64,000 bases of DNA from JAENVT01 sp963720775 (GTDB lineage Bacteria; Actinomycetota; Acidimicrobiia; Acidimicrobiales; Ilumatobacteraceae), in the NCBI GenBank assembly GCA_963720775.1, contig CAVRGR010000001.1, positions 248,001 through 312,000 on the forward strand. The letters are read 5' to 3'. Every line of letters begins with the position of its first letter. The stretch's first letter is position 1. A model generated the notes under the pieces. That model made no database searches and had not been told where the DNA came from. It saw only the letters and a program-made list of their open reading frames with translations. This document shows positions 33,900-43,290 of the stretch, piece by piece. A program made the position numbers and the translations under genes.

Positions 33900-34143
33900 T
33901 CACGTCGCCTGGCGCCCCGACAGGCTCAACCTGAGCAGGACCTCGTTGTCGAAGACGATGTCGCCGGTCTGCTCGAACCCATAGCGCTCGTAGAAACCGA
34001 TCGGGCTTCCCTCGCCCTGGCTCCTGGGCCGCCTCGAGCAACGAGTCGACGACGCTGCTCACGAACTTCTCCTGCCCCGGCGATGTGCGCAGCGCCTCGA
34101 TCTCGCGGCGATTCGAGTCGTCGATGGGTCGAAGAGCTACCAC
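33900..34143 (-). pseudogene. Collapsed GNAT acetyltransferase gene
   Basis: From GTG at 34143 the N-terminal segment of a GCN5-like N-acetyltransferase reads VALRPIDDSNRREIEALRTS and onward to EAAQEP. In another frame the C-terminal segment follows directly: SPIGFYERYGFEQTGDIVF, then RLSLSGRQAT and a stop at 33900. The acetyl-CoA-binding middle (~70-80 residues) is absent and the two parts are out of frame (244 bases in all), so an internal deletion has destroyed the gene. Its end lies five bases from the convergent HD-GYP gene. Confidence 0.75.
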
Positions 34144-34158
34144 GGCCGACGACGCTAC

Positions 34159-34473
34159 TCAAACCTGACCCGCTGCCTTGGCCTGCTTTCGTGGGACCTG
34201 GATGACGTAGCGCTCGTCGGGCTTCACTTCGCCCGCTGCTGTCACGTTGGCCCACATGTTGATTCCATTGTCATCGTGCTCGACGATCTCAGCCTCGAAA
34301 CCGGCACGTATGAGCCGATCGAGTGCGCGCTGGGCCTCACGCATCGAGCAAGGCTTCGGACGGTCGAGAACCACAACCCGACCCCGCCGAACTACGGGAA
34401 CGATCCGTACCAGCAGGCCCACCACGAGCCAGAAGACGGCAAGAGCGAGCATCGCCTTCAGCGCAAGCGACAT
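34159..34473 (-). CDS. Small membrane-anchored hypothetical protein (104 aa)
   Basis: A 104-residue protein with one N-terminal membrane segment (LALAVFWLVVGLLVRIVPVV, about residues 9-28) followed by RRGR. A cytoplasmic domain with an alpha/beta pattern follows (EAQRALDRLIRAGFEAEIV, then YVIQVPRKQAKAA). The cytoplasmic part resembles small ferredoxin-like or ribosomal-like folds, with no definite family. It lies 63 bases after the patatin-like gene on the same strand. Confidence 0.7.
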   Translation of the reverse strand: MSLALKAMLALAVFWLVVGLLVRIVPVVRRGRVVVLDRPKPCSMREAQRALDRLIRAGFEAEIVEHDDNGINMWANVTAAGEVKPDERYVIQVPRKQAKAAGQV

Positions 34474-34536
34474 GGGAGCATCGTGCCCGCTCCAGCGCGG
34501 CGATGCAACTGGCGGGGACGTACACGCAGCTCGTGG

Positions 34537-37500
34537 TCAGGGCTCAGCCGTGCACGCGACCTTCGCATCGAGCAGTGAGCGGACCGCATTGATGGTCGGC
34601 TCGTTGAGCTTGAGCTGAGCCTTGAGATCGTCGCGCGCGTCGGACGAGAGCACCCAACCAAGGGGTGCACTCGAGCCAGGGTGGGCGACGGTTGCCGCCC
34701 TGAACCATTGGTCGGCAAACCCGGCGCTGCGGAAGAGGCGTTGCGACTCTTGCCTGGCCGCCTTCTCCAAACCGTTGGAGATCTTGAGCTCGGCCTGCGC
34801 CGGCACCAGCAACTGGTTGAGCGTTGCCGGAACGCGAGAACCCGCGGCGTCGCTGGAGTAACCATTGTCGATCTGCAGAAAGATCGGCGTGATGCATCCC
34901 GAGCCGGAATCAGGTGTGAAGGCCCCGGCGACCGCCGGCCAGATGTCGACGAGCGTCGAGGCGCCTGAGTTGTCGCGGTAGCCGCCGTCGACGACGTCGA
35001 CCGACGTGCCCTCGGCGGCGCTGTCGGCGCGACCGGCTGGGCTGATCAGCGGGAAGCGAGCCGACAGGAGGGCCGCTGTGGAGAAGCGGATGTCGCACTT
35101 CGCACAGAGCTGGTTGACGAAATCGATCGTCGATCCTGCGTTGTCGGCAGCGGTGCCGTCAGGGTTGGCGGCGTCTTTTTGAAGCTGCCCGGTGCGGTCG
35201 CAGAAGTGCGCGTCTTGCTCGACCTGTGTTCTGATCGGTGATACGAGCACCCTGCAGCCGTTGGTGACGTTGGTGCCGTTCATGAACAAGTACGGCTGGT
35301 TGCCCGACGCCTGGTTGGCGTAGAAGGGCTTGGACAGATATCTGTCCTTGCCCCACTGACGCTCCCAGGCGCGCTCGAGTACGGCCGCCCGATCGACTCC
35401 GTGCTGAGGGCGAAGCAGGGAATCCAGCGCATCGTTGAACACATACGCCGCGAGTGGCGCAGCCAGGAAGTCGTCACCGAGTCGATCGTCGACCCACTGC
35501 AACGGCAGCGCCTGCGCGGCGGTGTCGTCGTTCCATTGTGAACCGACGGCGGCGACGTACGACAGCAGGCCGACACTTCCGCCCGACGCACCGGACAAGG
35601 CGAAGAGCGCCCGGCGCCGTGCCTCGAGCACATCGTGGTCCTTCAGCGGTGTACCGCAGGGACCGTCGGCGTCAGGCTCCATCTCGACGATGCAGGTGAC
35701 CACCGCAGCAGTCCAGTAGGCAGCGCGGATCCCGCCGCCGGCGGCGGCAATGAACAGAACTGGCCGCTGCTCGCCGGCTGCTTGATGCTTCTTCCAGTCG
35801 GTCACTGCGGCATCGATCGACAACTGCTGCGGCCGCACAGTGGTGTCGTTCGACAACTGCCGGACATCGTACCGGTGGCTGTAGTCGACTGTGGTCGCCA
35901 GCAACGTCCAGAGCACGAGCACTCCGACGATCGGTGAGTGATCACCCTTGAACCCGATCACCCTGAGGAAGGACGGCACGGCGAGGCGGTCGCCGTTCTG
36001 GAGGAAGCCTGCGAGTGCACTGGACAGATGGTCGGCGACCGAGCCGATGAGGCAGAACGTGGCCAAGAAGATCGCCACCACGTTGAGCGTGCCGAGGCTC
36101 GGCGCGAACGACAGCGACGCGCCGGAGTCGTGAAGCACCGCTCCGAGCACGACCACGACGATCGAGAGGATCGCGAGTACCGAGATCTTCGGTTTGTCGG
36201 ACGTCCACCGCTGTGGTCTGGCGACGATGCGCATGACGAGCACGGCAGGGACCGCGAGGATCACCAACCCGATGCCGATTCCCATGCGCCACCACAGGGG
36301 TTGCGCCGGCCGCACGAGCACGGCCAGGTCGCCGGCCGTCGCGGCGATGGTCGCCAGGCCGAATCCGGCAAGGAGGATGCCGATCAGAATCGAGGCAACC
36401 TTGGCCAACTCGTCCTCTTTCGGATGCGGCAATGGCAGTTCCACGGCTGTCCTGGGGACTGGTTTCAAGACGGAGGGTGGCCCGTCGGTGCCGCTCTTGG
36501 AATGTTCGTGGTTGGTAGTCAGATACGAGTTGATGTCGAGCAGCAGCGAGCACACGCCGACGACCGACAACAGATAGCCGAGCAGAGCAAGTCCCTTGCG
36601 ATCGAGAACCTGCCCTGCGGCTATGACGAATCCGGCGACGATGCAGACGATCGACGCCGGCAGCACTGCTCCGCCGAACCCGACCTTGTCGGGCTGAGTG
36701 GGTTCGCCTCGTTTCGATGGCTTGAGCAAGCCGCTGCCAGTGAGCACCAGCACGACACCGAAGAGGAGGATGATCGGCACCGTCACCAACCACTGCGGGC
36801 GGGAAAGCCTGCGGATCGCGTCGGTTCCCTGGGCGATGTGGGCGAGCACGACGAACAAGATCGCCGCGGTCAACTGCACCCACAGCTTGCGCAGTGATCT
36901 CCACAACGCTCCGGCCGCAACAACGACCAGGTAGACGGCGCTGAGTGCGGCGAGCAGAGCTGGTAGCAACAGGAAGCCCAGCTTCCACCAGCTGAAGACG
37001 TGGATCGGGTGCAGGTCGGCTCTTGTCAGCTTCAAAGCACCCGTGTCGTCGAGCGTCTTCCACCACGCGTCGAGTGATCGGTGCATCCGGTTGTTCTCGA
37101 GTTCGTCCATTACAGCGCCGGCAATGATCAGGAGGATCCACAGCCACGGCAGTCGTGCCCTGCCGTCGCGCTTGCGCCTCAGGCGAACGATGCGTTGTAT
37201 CCCTCTCAAGAAGACGTTCTTCTCGTCCTCCTCGATCGCTGCGTTGTAGGCGACGTAGACGAGGATCATCGTGAGGAGCAGTGCGTAGGCGGGCGTGAAC
37301 CATCGTTGGTCGAGTTGTATCCATGAGACAGCGACCGACTTGCCGGAGCGCGCACGCGTCCTCGCCGTTTCGTCGACCGGTGTCTTGACCGAGTGGCAGC
37401 CATCAGCCGGCGTCAGCGTGAGGCTGCCGTTGTTCTGACGGGTGTACGCGTGCCACCCGATGACGAGCGTCGACACTTCGTCGGCGGTCGCCGATCCCGG

Positions 37501-37668
37501 CCCACCCTGAATTCTCACCGGGCTGCCGCTCTCACATCCCGCAGGCGCTGCCGCGTTCAGCGTCTGGCTGATGCCCTGCAACCAGACGTACCCGATCGCG
37601 AACACCAGCAGCGACGCGACCAAGGCGGTGCCGATCACGAAGCTGGGACCCCGTCGTGGTTCCATCAT
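34537..37668 (-). CDS. Polytopic membrane protein with C-terminal patatin-like phospholipase domain
   Basis: About 1043 residues from ATG at 37668. The first ~660 residues hold about 13 membrane segments with short loops. The C-terminal ~370 residues form a patatin-like domain: oxyanion block AAGGGIRAAYW, nucleophile elbow SGASGGSVG (G-x-S-x-G) and the Asp of VDGGYRDNSG, together a Ser-Asp dyad. Orientation would place the lipase domain at one membrane face. An internal Cys-rich segment (QLCAKCDIRFS) precedes the Asp motif. Substrates are likely membrane lipids. No signal peptide is needed. Confidence 0.85.
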   Translation of the reverse strand: MMEPRRGPSFVIGTALVASLLVFAIGYVWLQGISQTLNAAAPAGCESGSPVRIQGGPGSATADEVSTLVIGWHAYTRQNNGSLTLTPADGCHSVKTPVDETARTRARSGKSVAVSWIQLDQRWFTPAYALLLTMILVYVAYNAAIEEDEKNVFLRGIQRIVRLRRKRDGRARLPWLWILLIIAGAVMDELENNRMHRSLDAWWKTLDDTGALKLTRADLHPIHVFSWWKLGFLLLPALLAALSAVYLVVVAAGALWRSLRKLWVQLTAAILFVVLAHIAQGTDAIRRLSRPQWLVTVPIILLFGVVLVLTGSGLLKPSKRGEPTQPDKVGFGGAVLPASIVCIVAGFVIAAGQVLDRKGLALLGYLLSVVGVCSLLLDINSYLTTNHEHSKSGTDGPPSVLKPVPRTAVELPLPHPKEDELAKVASILIGILLAGFGLATIAATAGDLAVLVRPAQPLWWRMGIGIGLVILAVPAVLVMRIVARPQRWTSDKPKISVLAILSIVVVVLGAVLHDSGASLSFAPSLGTLNVVAIFLATFCLIGSVADHLSSALAGFLQNGDRLAVPSFLRVIGFKGDHSPIVGVLVLWTLLATTVDYSHRYDVRQLSNDTTVRPQQLSIDAAVTDWKKHQAAGEQRPVLFIAAAGGGIRAAYWTAAVVTCIVEMEPDADGPCGTPLKDHDVLEARRRALFALSGASGGSVGLLSYVAAVGSQWNDDTAAQALPLQWVDDRLGDDFLAAPLAAYVFNDALDSLLRPQHGVDRAAVLERAWERQWGKDRYLSKPFYANQASGNQPYLFMNGTNVTNGCRVLVSPIRTQVEQDAHFCDRTGQLQKDAANPDGTAADNAGSTIDFVNQLCAKCDIRFSTAALLSARFPLISPAGRADSAAEGTSVDVVDGGYRDNSGASTLVDIWPAVAGAFTPDSGSGCITPIFLQIDNGYSSDAAGSRVPATLNQLLVPAQAELKISNGLEKAARQESQRLFRSAGFADQWFRAATVAHPGSSAPLGWVLSSDARDDLKAQLKLNEPTINAVRSLLDAKVACTAEP

Positions 37669-37758
37669 CTCTGACCCCCTCACCCAGTGGGAGAGAACCG
37701 TAGTACCGTTGCCCAGCGACGCAACACGATCGGGTTCGACCCGGCGAGGAGCGTAAGG

Positions 37759-38070
37759 GTGAACCACTGGCGCAAGCTCGGTGCCGCGGGCACCGTCGTG
37801 TTCGCGGGTTTGATCTCAGCTCGCTCGTCGTCGGGTCAGCACAGTGCGACGTTCACCGTGAAGTGGACCGGGCCGAACGGTCCATCTGATTGCATCACCA
37901 TCGTGCCCGCCGGGTCGCCGTCGGGCACGTGGGCCTCGTATGCCTACACGGTCAACGGCAGTCCGGTCACCCTGACGGCGCCCGACACCGCCGGCAACTA
38001 CGAGCTCTGGTACGCGTCCGATCGCGTGAAGGACGTCGTCTTCGGCAAGATCACCATCGTCGTCACCTGA
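37759..38070 (+). CDS. Small secreted beta-domain protein (103 aa)
   Basis: A 103-residue protein from GTG 37759 with a short N-terminal hydrophobic segment (AAGTVVFAGLISA) that looks like a weak signal peptide. The rest is one beta domain, with VKWTGPNGPSDCITIVPAG, WASYAYTVNG and GNYELWYASDR. This pattern occurs as a C-terminal module in von Willebrand A-type proteins of other bacteria. Here it stands alone. It is divergent from the patatin-like gene (90-base gap). Confidence 0.7.
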   Translation: MNHWRKLGAAGTVVFAGLISARSSSGQHSATFTVKWTGPNGPSDCITIVPAGSPSGTWASYAYTVNGSPVTLTAPDTAGNYELWYASDRVKDVVFGKITIVVT

Positions 38071-38113
38071 CCACCCACGGAACTGTGCAACACCCGCTTG
38101 GTAGGGTCGCCGC

Positions 38114-38944
38114 ATGCCTCGCCTCGACCCGAGCGAACGTGCGGCACTGCCCGACCGCGCGTTTGCCTACATCGATTCTGGCGGCCGGCGGCGGTTGCCG
38201 ATCCACGATGCCGCCCACGTCCGCAACGCACTGGTCCGCTTCGGCCAGGTCGGGTTCGAAACCGAAAGTGCCCGCGAACAGGCACGCTTGCGGCTGCTCA
38301 ACGCCGCAAAGAGGTTCAAGATCGTTCCGGTCGGCTTCATTGCCGGGCAGCTGCAGACCGAGCGAAAGCTGGGCCAGCGCGAGGAGCCGGTGGTACAGCT
38401 TCCGTCTGGCTTCGTGACGATGCTGATGACCGACATCGAGGGATCGACGGCTCTGGTGCAACACCTCGGCGGGCGCTATCGCGAACTGATCGACGAGGTC
38501 TGGGCGATCCTGCGCCGCTCGGTGGAAGGCGTCGGGGGCCATGAGGTCGAGGCTCGTGCCGACGAGTTCTTCGCCGTGTTCGAAGCACCGAGGTGTGCCG
38601 TCGATGCGGCCATCGCGATGCAACGCGAGTTGCTCGGCCGCTCGTGGTCCGACGACCTCGACGTCCGCGTGCGCATCGGCATCCACAGCGGGTACCCAAC
38701 GTCGACGCCTGACAACTACGTCGGGATGGATGTGCACACCGCATCGCGCATCACTGCAGTCGGTCATGGTGGGCAGGTCGTGGTGTCGGCCAACACCCGT
38801 GAAGGCGTCAAGGCGTCGGCTCCCGACGGGGTGCGCTTCAAGTCGCTCGGCTCGTACAAGCTGCGTGGCCTGCCGGAGGCGATGGCGCTGTATCAGCTGG
38901 GGGCGAAGGGCCTCCCGTCACGCTTCCCGCCGCTGCGAACGTAG
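38114..38944 (+). CDS. Class III adenylate/guanylate cyclase with N-terminal extension
   Basis: A 276-residue protein. Residues ~1-85 contain DRAFAYIDSGGRRRLPIHDA and VRNALVRFGQVGFE, a small domain seen in other actinobacterial proteins. The cyclase domain follows: VTMLMTDIEGSTAL (first metal Asp), EARADEFFAVF (second metal Asp) and GMDVHTASRI, where the usual Asn of the ribose site is His, as in many actinobacterial cyclases. The helix ending in LRGLPEAMALYQL closes the domain. It should make cAMP or cGMP; the nucleotide cannot be told. Confidence 0.88.
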   Translation: MPRLDPSERAALPDRAFAYIDSGGRRRLPIHDAAHVRNALVRFGQVGFETESAREQARLRLLNAAKRFKIVPVGFIAGQLQTERKLGQREEPVVQLPSGFVTMLMTDIEGSTALVQHLGGRYRELIDEVWAILRRSVEGVGGHEVEARADEFFAVFEAPRCAVDAAIAMQRELLGRSWSDDLDVRVRIGIHSGYPTSTPDNYVGMDVHTASRITAVGHGGQVVVSANTREGVKASAPDGVRFKSLGSYKLRGLPEAMALYQLGAKGLPSRFPPLRT

Positions 38945-39010
38945 GGCAGAGGTCGATCCGGCCAGCGGTCGCCTTGCGTCGCCGGGCGTGGTCCGGCAGG
39001 CTTTCCCGAC

Positions 39011-39868
39011 ATGAATTGGCCGACGTGGGACCAGGCTGCGGTTACGGCAGCCGTCTGCGGTCTCACATTTGTGTTCCTACGGCGCTCACGCCCGACACGG
39101 GTGCGTTCGATCATGATGCCCCTTGCCTTGGAGCTGACGCTGATGTCAGTGCTCTACTCCATTTGGCGCCTGGCCAGGGTGCTGCCGCTCGATCGCCAGC
39201 AGGGAGCCATCGAGCGGGCGCGCCAGATCAATCGGCTGCAGCACGACCTTCGTATTCCCAGCGAACTGTCGCTGCAGCACTTCGTGCTGGCTCATGAGTG
39301 GCTCGGGCGGTTCATGAACTACTACTACGCCATACTTCACGTCCCGGCCCTGATCACGTTCATGGTCTGGCTCTTCGTGCGCCATCGGGACCGCTACTCC
39401 CACTGGCGAAATGGGCTGGCCATCCTGACTGCGTTCTGCGTGATCATCCGCTTCATCCGCGTCGCCCCTCCGCGGTTTCTCACCGACCTCGGGTACATCG
39501 ACCTGGCGTCCCGCTTCGGACTGTCGGCCTACGGTCCTGTGGGCACCGGCGTGTCTGACCAGTTCGCCGCCATGCCGTCGATCCATGTCGGCTGGGCGGC
39601 GGTCGTGTCGTTCGGTGTGGTGTGCGCCGGCACCAGTCGTTGGCGTTGGCTGGCGATGCTTCACGTGATCCTCACCGTGCTCGCCGTTTCGGCCACCGGT
39701 AATCACTGGTGGCTCGACGGGATCGTAGCGATCGCGCTGCTGGGCATCGCCTTGCTGATCGACAGCGGAGCGCGGCGCGCGCTCAAGCTTCGCGGGGCAC
39801 GAGCGACTGGAGGTGACGTCGACTACTCGTTGAGCCCGGGCGACGACGTCGCCTTGGAACCTGCCTGA
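39011..39868 (+). CDS. PAP2 superfamily membrane phosphatase/transferase
   Basis: A 285-residue protein with about six membrane segments. The PAP2 motifs read MPSIHVGWAAV (Ser-x-His) and GNHWWLDG (second His with Asp), with RVAPPRFLTDLG before them, as in bacterial inositol-phosphorylceramide-synthase-like proteins. It may dephosphorylate a lipid phosphate or move a phospho-head group. The end overlaps the convergent protease gene by 46 bases. Confidence 0.88.
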   Translation: MNWPTWDQAAVTAAVCGLTFVFLRRSRPTRVRSIMMPLALELTLMSVLYSIWRLARVLPLDRQQGAIERARQINRLQHDLRIPSELSLQHFVLAHEWLGRFMNYYYAILHVPALITFMVWLFVRHRDRYSHWRNGLAILTAFCVIIRFIRVAPPRFLTDLGYIDLASRFGLSAYGPVGTGVSDQFAAMPSIHVGWAAVVSFGVVCAGTSRWRWLAMLHVILTVLAVSATGNHWWLDGIVAIALLGIALLIDSGARRALKLRGARATGGDVDYSLSPGDDVALEPA

Positions 39869-40341
39869 GCGATCGACTCCGCAGCCAGCCAATCATCGAC
39901 GGTCCGGCAAACCGTGCCGGCGGCGTCGTCGAGCTTGGCCGCGACCGCAGCTGACAGGCCGTGTCCGGCCGAGGTCTCCCCGACCTCGACTCCGACCACC
40001 ACCAGCGTCGTCGGCAAGCGGTGCAGCGCTCCGCCGAGAGCGATGCCATCGGCCACGCCGAGCGCATGGCTGCCGGCCAGCGGTGCGGCAGGTGTGAGCT
40101 CGCCCTTGTCACGCCATACGTGAACCGTTCCCGGGGCGGCGCCACTGCGTACCGCGTCGACTACCACGGCAAGGTCGACATCGGTCCACGCGTCGATCAA
40201 GCGACTGGGCTCTCCGTCTGTTTCGACAACCTCGACGTCGGGGTCGAGCCTGCCGGCCGCGAGATCTACGACGGCTGGGCCGACTCCGTCATCGCCGCGC
40301 CATGAGTTGCCGACGCCGATGAGAACGATGCGCGAGCTCAA
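39823..40341 (-). CDS. Hydrogenase maturation protease
   Basis: A 172-residue endopeptidase of the HyaD/HycI family, cutting the C-terminal peptide off the [NiFe] hydrogenase large subunit after nickel insertion. Motifs: GVGNSWRGDDGVGP (nickel-binding Asp), VVDAVRSGAAPG (second Asp) and SHALGVADGIAL (His). Start is TTG at 40341 in TTGA, overlapping the large-subunit stop. This is the only cofactor-maturation gene here; hypABCDEF must lie elsewhere. Confidence 0.9.
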   Translation of the reverse strand: MSSRIVLIGVGNSWRGDDGVGPAVVDLAAGRLDPDVEVVETDGEPSRLIDAWTDVDLAVVVDAVRSGAAPGTVHVWRDKGELTPAAPLAGSHALGVADGIALGGALHRLPTTLVVVGVEVGETSAGHGLSAAVAAKLDDAAGTVCRTVDDWLAAESIAQAGSKATSSPGLNE

Positions 40342-41642
40342 GACCGATCGACGGTCAGGTCGAGGAAATGAGTCGCGCAAGAGATGCACGGGTCGTAGCT
40401 ACGGATGACCTGCTCGGCACGGTGACCGAGCTCGTCGTCGACGAGATCGAGGTTCTCTTCGACGAAGCGGAACAGGTCGCGTTCGATGCCTGCCTGGTTC
40501 TGCGATGTCGGTGGGACGATCCGCGCCGTGAGGATCGCGCCCTCGTCGTCGAGCTCGTAGCGATGCCACAGCATCCCCCGCGGCGCCTCGGTCCAGCCGT
40601 GGCCTACTCCTGCCCGCGGCGGTACGTCGACGGCGGGGTGATCGGGCTCTCGGTAGCGGTCGATGATTGCCAGGCCCTCATCGCAGGCGTGCAGGACCTC
40701 GACGGCACGGACCACGATCGATCGGAACGGGTTGCGTTCGCCCGACGATAGCCCTGCTGCAGCCGCGGCGTCACGGGCCAGGGGGGTGAGCTCGTCGTAG
40801 TTCAGGGCGAAGCGGGCGAGTGGCCCAAGGAGATATTCCCCGCGCTCGAGGATGCGAGCGTGCAGCGCCGTCGAGTGCTCGACGTGTTCTTCCACCACAT
40901 GCTGGTCGAACTCCTGGGGACCGATGTCGAGACCCATGGTGGACACGAGCCGGCCACGGGTGATCGGGTACTCGCCAGGGTGGCGCAGGGCAACCAGCTC
41001 GCCACGCCATTCATGATCGGGGAAATCGAACCCGGCCACCCATCGGACCGTTTCGAGGGCGAGGTCGCGGGCGCGTTCCAGTCGCGGTCTGAAAGCCTTC
41101 AGCTCGGCCTCCGTCGGAACCCGGTAGAAGCCGCCGACTCGCACGTTGACCGGATGGATTGCCCTGCCGCCGATCAGGTCCACCAGCTGATTGCCGATCT
41201 TCTTCAGTTCGAGACCGCGTTGAACGAGAGCGCGGTGGGCGTTGGCGAGTTCGATCGCGCCGTCGAAGCCGAGGAAGTCGGGGGCGTGCAGCAAGTAGAT
41301 GTGCAGGGTGTGGCTCTCGATCCACTCGCCGCAGTACAGCAGCCGCCGCAGATCACCGAGCGCCCCTTCGACGGTGATTCCGCACGCCGCTTCGATCGCG
41401 TTGCACGCGCTCATCTGGTAGGCGACCGGGCAGATGCCACAGATGCGGGCGGTGATGTCAACCGGCTCCGTGTACGCCCGACCGCGCAGCAACGCCTCGA
41501 AGAACCTGGGCGGCTCGTAGATGCGCAGTTGCACGAGCTGCACCTGTCCATCGCGAATCACGACGTGCATCGCCCCTTCGCCCTCGACTCTGGCGAGCGC
41601 ATCGACCGTGAAGGTCCGGTCGGAGTCGGGCCGTCGCGTCAT
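40338..41642 (-). CDS. hydA: [NiFe] hydrogenase large (alpha) subunit, group 3b
   Basis: A 434-residue catalytic subunit of a soluble NADP-linked hydrogenase/sulfhydrogenase. The N-terminal Cys pair is in RICGICPVAYQMSA and the C-terminal pair in DPCISCATHF, four Cys binding the Ni-Fe centre. A nine-residue tail after the conserved His is the expected cleavage peptide. The ATG at 41642 overlaps the small-subunit stop (ATGA). Gene order hydB-hydG-hydD-hydA is that of archaeal group 3b enzymes. The reaction is H2 + NADP+ = NADPH + H+, reversible. Confidence 0.95.
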   Translation of the reverse strand: MTRRPDSDRTFTVDALARVEGEGAMHVVIRDGQVQLVQLRIYEPPRFFEALLRGRAYTEPVDITARICGICPVAYQMSACNAIEAACGITVEGALGDLRRLLYCGEWIESHTLHIYLLHAPDFLGFDGAIELANAHRALVQRGLELKKIGNQLVDLIGGRAIHPVNVRVGGFYRVPTEAELKAFRPRLERARDLALETVRWVAGFDFPDHEWRGELVALRHPGEYPITRGRLVSTMGLDIGPQEFDQHVVEEHVEHSTALHARILERGEYLLGPLARFALNYDELTPLARDAAAAAGLSSGERNPFRSIVVRAVEVLHACDEGLAIIDRYREPDHPAVDVPPRAGVGHGWTEAPRGMLWHRYELDDEGAILTARIVPPTSQNQAGIERDLFRFVEENLDLVDDELGHRAEQVIRSYDPCISCATHFLDLTVDRS

Positions 41643-42436
41643 GTCGAGCCTCGTTGCGCGACGAGGCGTTCGCCCTCGGCCTGGAACGGCTCGGCATTGG
41701 TGTTGAAGGTTCGCAGCATCCGGACGAGGTCGAGACGACCGACACCAAGCCGTTCGAGTTGCTCGGTGAGCGATGCGGGGTTCGTGTCCTCCGCAGGTCC
41801 GAAGCAGCCATAGCAACCCCTTGCGTACGACGGGCACAGTGCCCCACAACCGGCATGGGTGATCGGGCCGAGGCACGCCGTGCCCTTGGACACCATCACG
41901 CAGACATTGCCGCGCAACTTGCATTCCACACAGACGCTGTGCCCTGGGACGTTGGGTCGGCGCTCGCCGATGAAGGCGGTGAGCACCTCGAGCAGTTGAT
42001 GCTTGTCGATCGGGCAGCCACGCAACTCGAAGTCGACGTGGACGTGATCGCTGATCGGAGTCGATGTGGCCAACGTGGAGATGAATGACGGCGTCGCGTA
42101 GACGATGCCCAGGTACTCGTCGATGTCGGAGTAGTTCCGCAACGCCTGGATGCCGCCCGACGTGGCGCAGGCGCCGATCGTGACGAGGAACCGAGACGAG
42201 TCGCGGATCGTTCGGATCCGTTCGATGTCGTGCTCGGTGGTGACCGAGCCCTCGACGATCGACAGGTCGTATGGCCCGGCGATCGTCGCCCGAGTCGCTT
42301 CGAGGAAGTAGGCGATCTGCACACGGTCGGTGACCGCGAGCAGTTCGTCCTCGCAGTCGAGGAGCGTCAACTGGCATCCGTCGCACGACGCGAACTTCCA
42401 CACTGCGATGGTTGGCTTGATCGTGGACGTCACCAT
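41639..42436 (-). CDS. hydD: [NiFe] hydrogenase small (delta) subunit, group 3b
   Basis: A 265-residue iron-sulfur subunit. Cys motifs CDGCQLTLLDCED (proximal cluster), IGACATSGG and RGCPIDKHQ are followed by a Cys-rich C-terminal part (VCVECKLRGNVC, GCGALCPSYARGCYGCFG) for the remaining [4Fe-4S] clusters. It carries electrons between the Ni-Fe site and the flavin subunits. The ATG at 42436 overlaps the end of hydG by seven bases. Confidence 0.95.
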   Translation of the reverse strand: MVTSTIKPTIAVWKFASCDGCQLTLLDCEDELLAVTDRVQIAYFLEATRATIAGPYDLSIVEGSVTTEHDIERIRTIRDSSRFLVTIGACATSGGIQALRNYSDIDEYLGIVYATPSFISTLATSTPISDHVHVDFELRGCPIDKHQLLEVLTAFIGERRPNVPGHSVCVECKLRGNVCVMVSKGTACLGPITHAGCGALCPSYARGCYGCFGPAEDTNPASLTEQLERLGVGRLDLVRMLRTFNTNAEPFQAEGERLVAQRGST

Positions 42437-43290
42437 CGTCGCACCGCCAACAATCCTGCAGCGCTGGCCCAGTCGACAACCGGGCCGTCGGCACAGATGA
42501 ACAGTGGCCCGAGCTGGCAATGCCCGCATTGGCGCACGGCGCAGTGCATGTTCCGCTCCAGCGATACCCGCACCTTCCCGGCGTCAGCGCCGGAATCCAC
42601 GAGGTTGCGAGCGACGACGCGGATCATGACCTCGGGTCCGCACAGGAACGCCGTCGTCAGACTCGGTGTGACCGGAAGCTGCTCGAGCAACGTGGTGACG
42701 AGACCGACGTTGCCCGTCCAACCACGTGTGGCTGCATCGACCGTGATCTCGACGTGGACGTCGGGCAGCGCACGCCACCGCTCGATCTCGTCGGCGTACA
42801 GCAACTCGTCGGGCGCCCGCGCCCCGATGAGTATCGCGACCTGCCCGAACCGCTCGCGGCCGGCGAGCACCTCACGGATGACGGGTCGCAGCGGAGCGAG
42901 ACCGATACCCCCACCGACGATCAGCACGTCCGAGCCCGCGGCGGAGGGCACATCCCAACCCACGCCGAACGGGCCGCGCACACCAAGCGCGGACCCGGGC
43001 TCGAGCCGGCACAGGGCCCGCGACGTTGCGCCGACGGCCCGAACGGTGTGCATCAAGACACCCTCATCGCGCGGGCAGCCACTCACTGAAATGGGCACCT
43101 CACCAACGCCGAATGCGTAAAGCATCGTGAACTGGCCGGGCTCGGGGTCGACGATGGGCTCGTCCATCGGCATGAGAGACAGCGTGACCGAGTCGGCCGT
43201 GTCTTGGCGGCGATCCGCGACCTTGTAGCGCAACGGCACCATTGGCCCCGCGGGGCGAGCGGCGACAGCGGTGACAAGGTCAGGGGGCAT
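42430..43290 (-). CDS. hydG: Hydrogenase FAD/NAD(P)-binding (gamma) subunit
   Basis: A 286-residue diaphorase-type subunit. FAD-binding and NAD-binding blocks are VDPEPGQFTMLYAFG, LGVRGPFGVGW and IVGGGIGLAPLRPVI. CGPEVMIR leads to the C-terminal [2Fe-2S]-type Cys cluster MHCAVRQCGHCQLGP. It passes electrons between NADP(H) and the iron-sulfur chain. The start overlaps the end of the cNMP-domain gene by 11 bases. Confidence 0.94.
   Translation of the reverse strand: MPPDLVTAVAARPAGPMVPLRYKVADRRQDTADSVTLSLMPMDEPIVDPEPGQFTMLYAFGVGEVPISVSGCPRDEGVLMHTVRAVGATSRALCRLEPGSALGVRGPFGVGWDVPSAAGSDVLIVGGGIGLAPLRPVIREVLAGRERFGQVAILIGARAPDELLYADEIERWRALPDVHVEITVDAATRGWTGNVGLVTTLLEQLPVTPSLTTAFLCGPEVMIRVVARNLVDSGADAGKVRVSLERNMHCAVRQCGHCQLGPLFICADGPVVDWASAAGLLAVRRW

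Noticed and set aside
33187..34143. A 318-codon minus-strand frame across the HD-GYP gene
   Set aside because: Only its first ~40 codons look like protein (the GNAT remnant). The rest is antisense to a well-supported gene.
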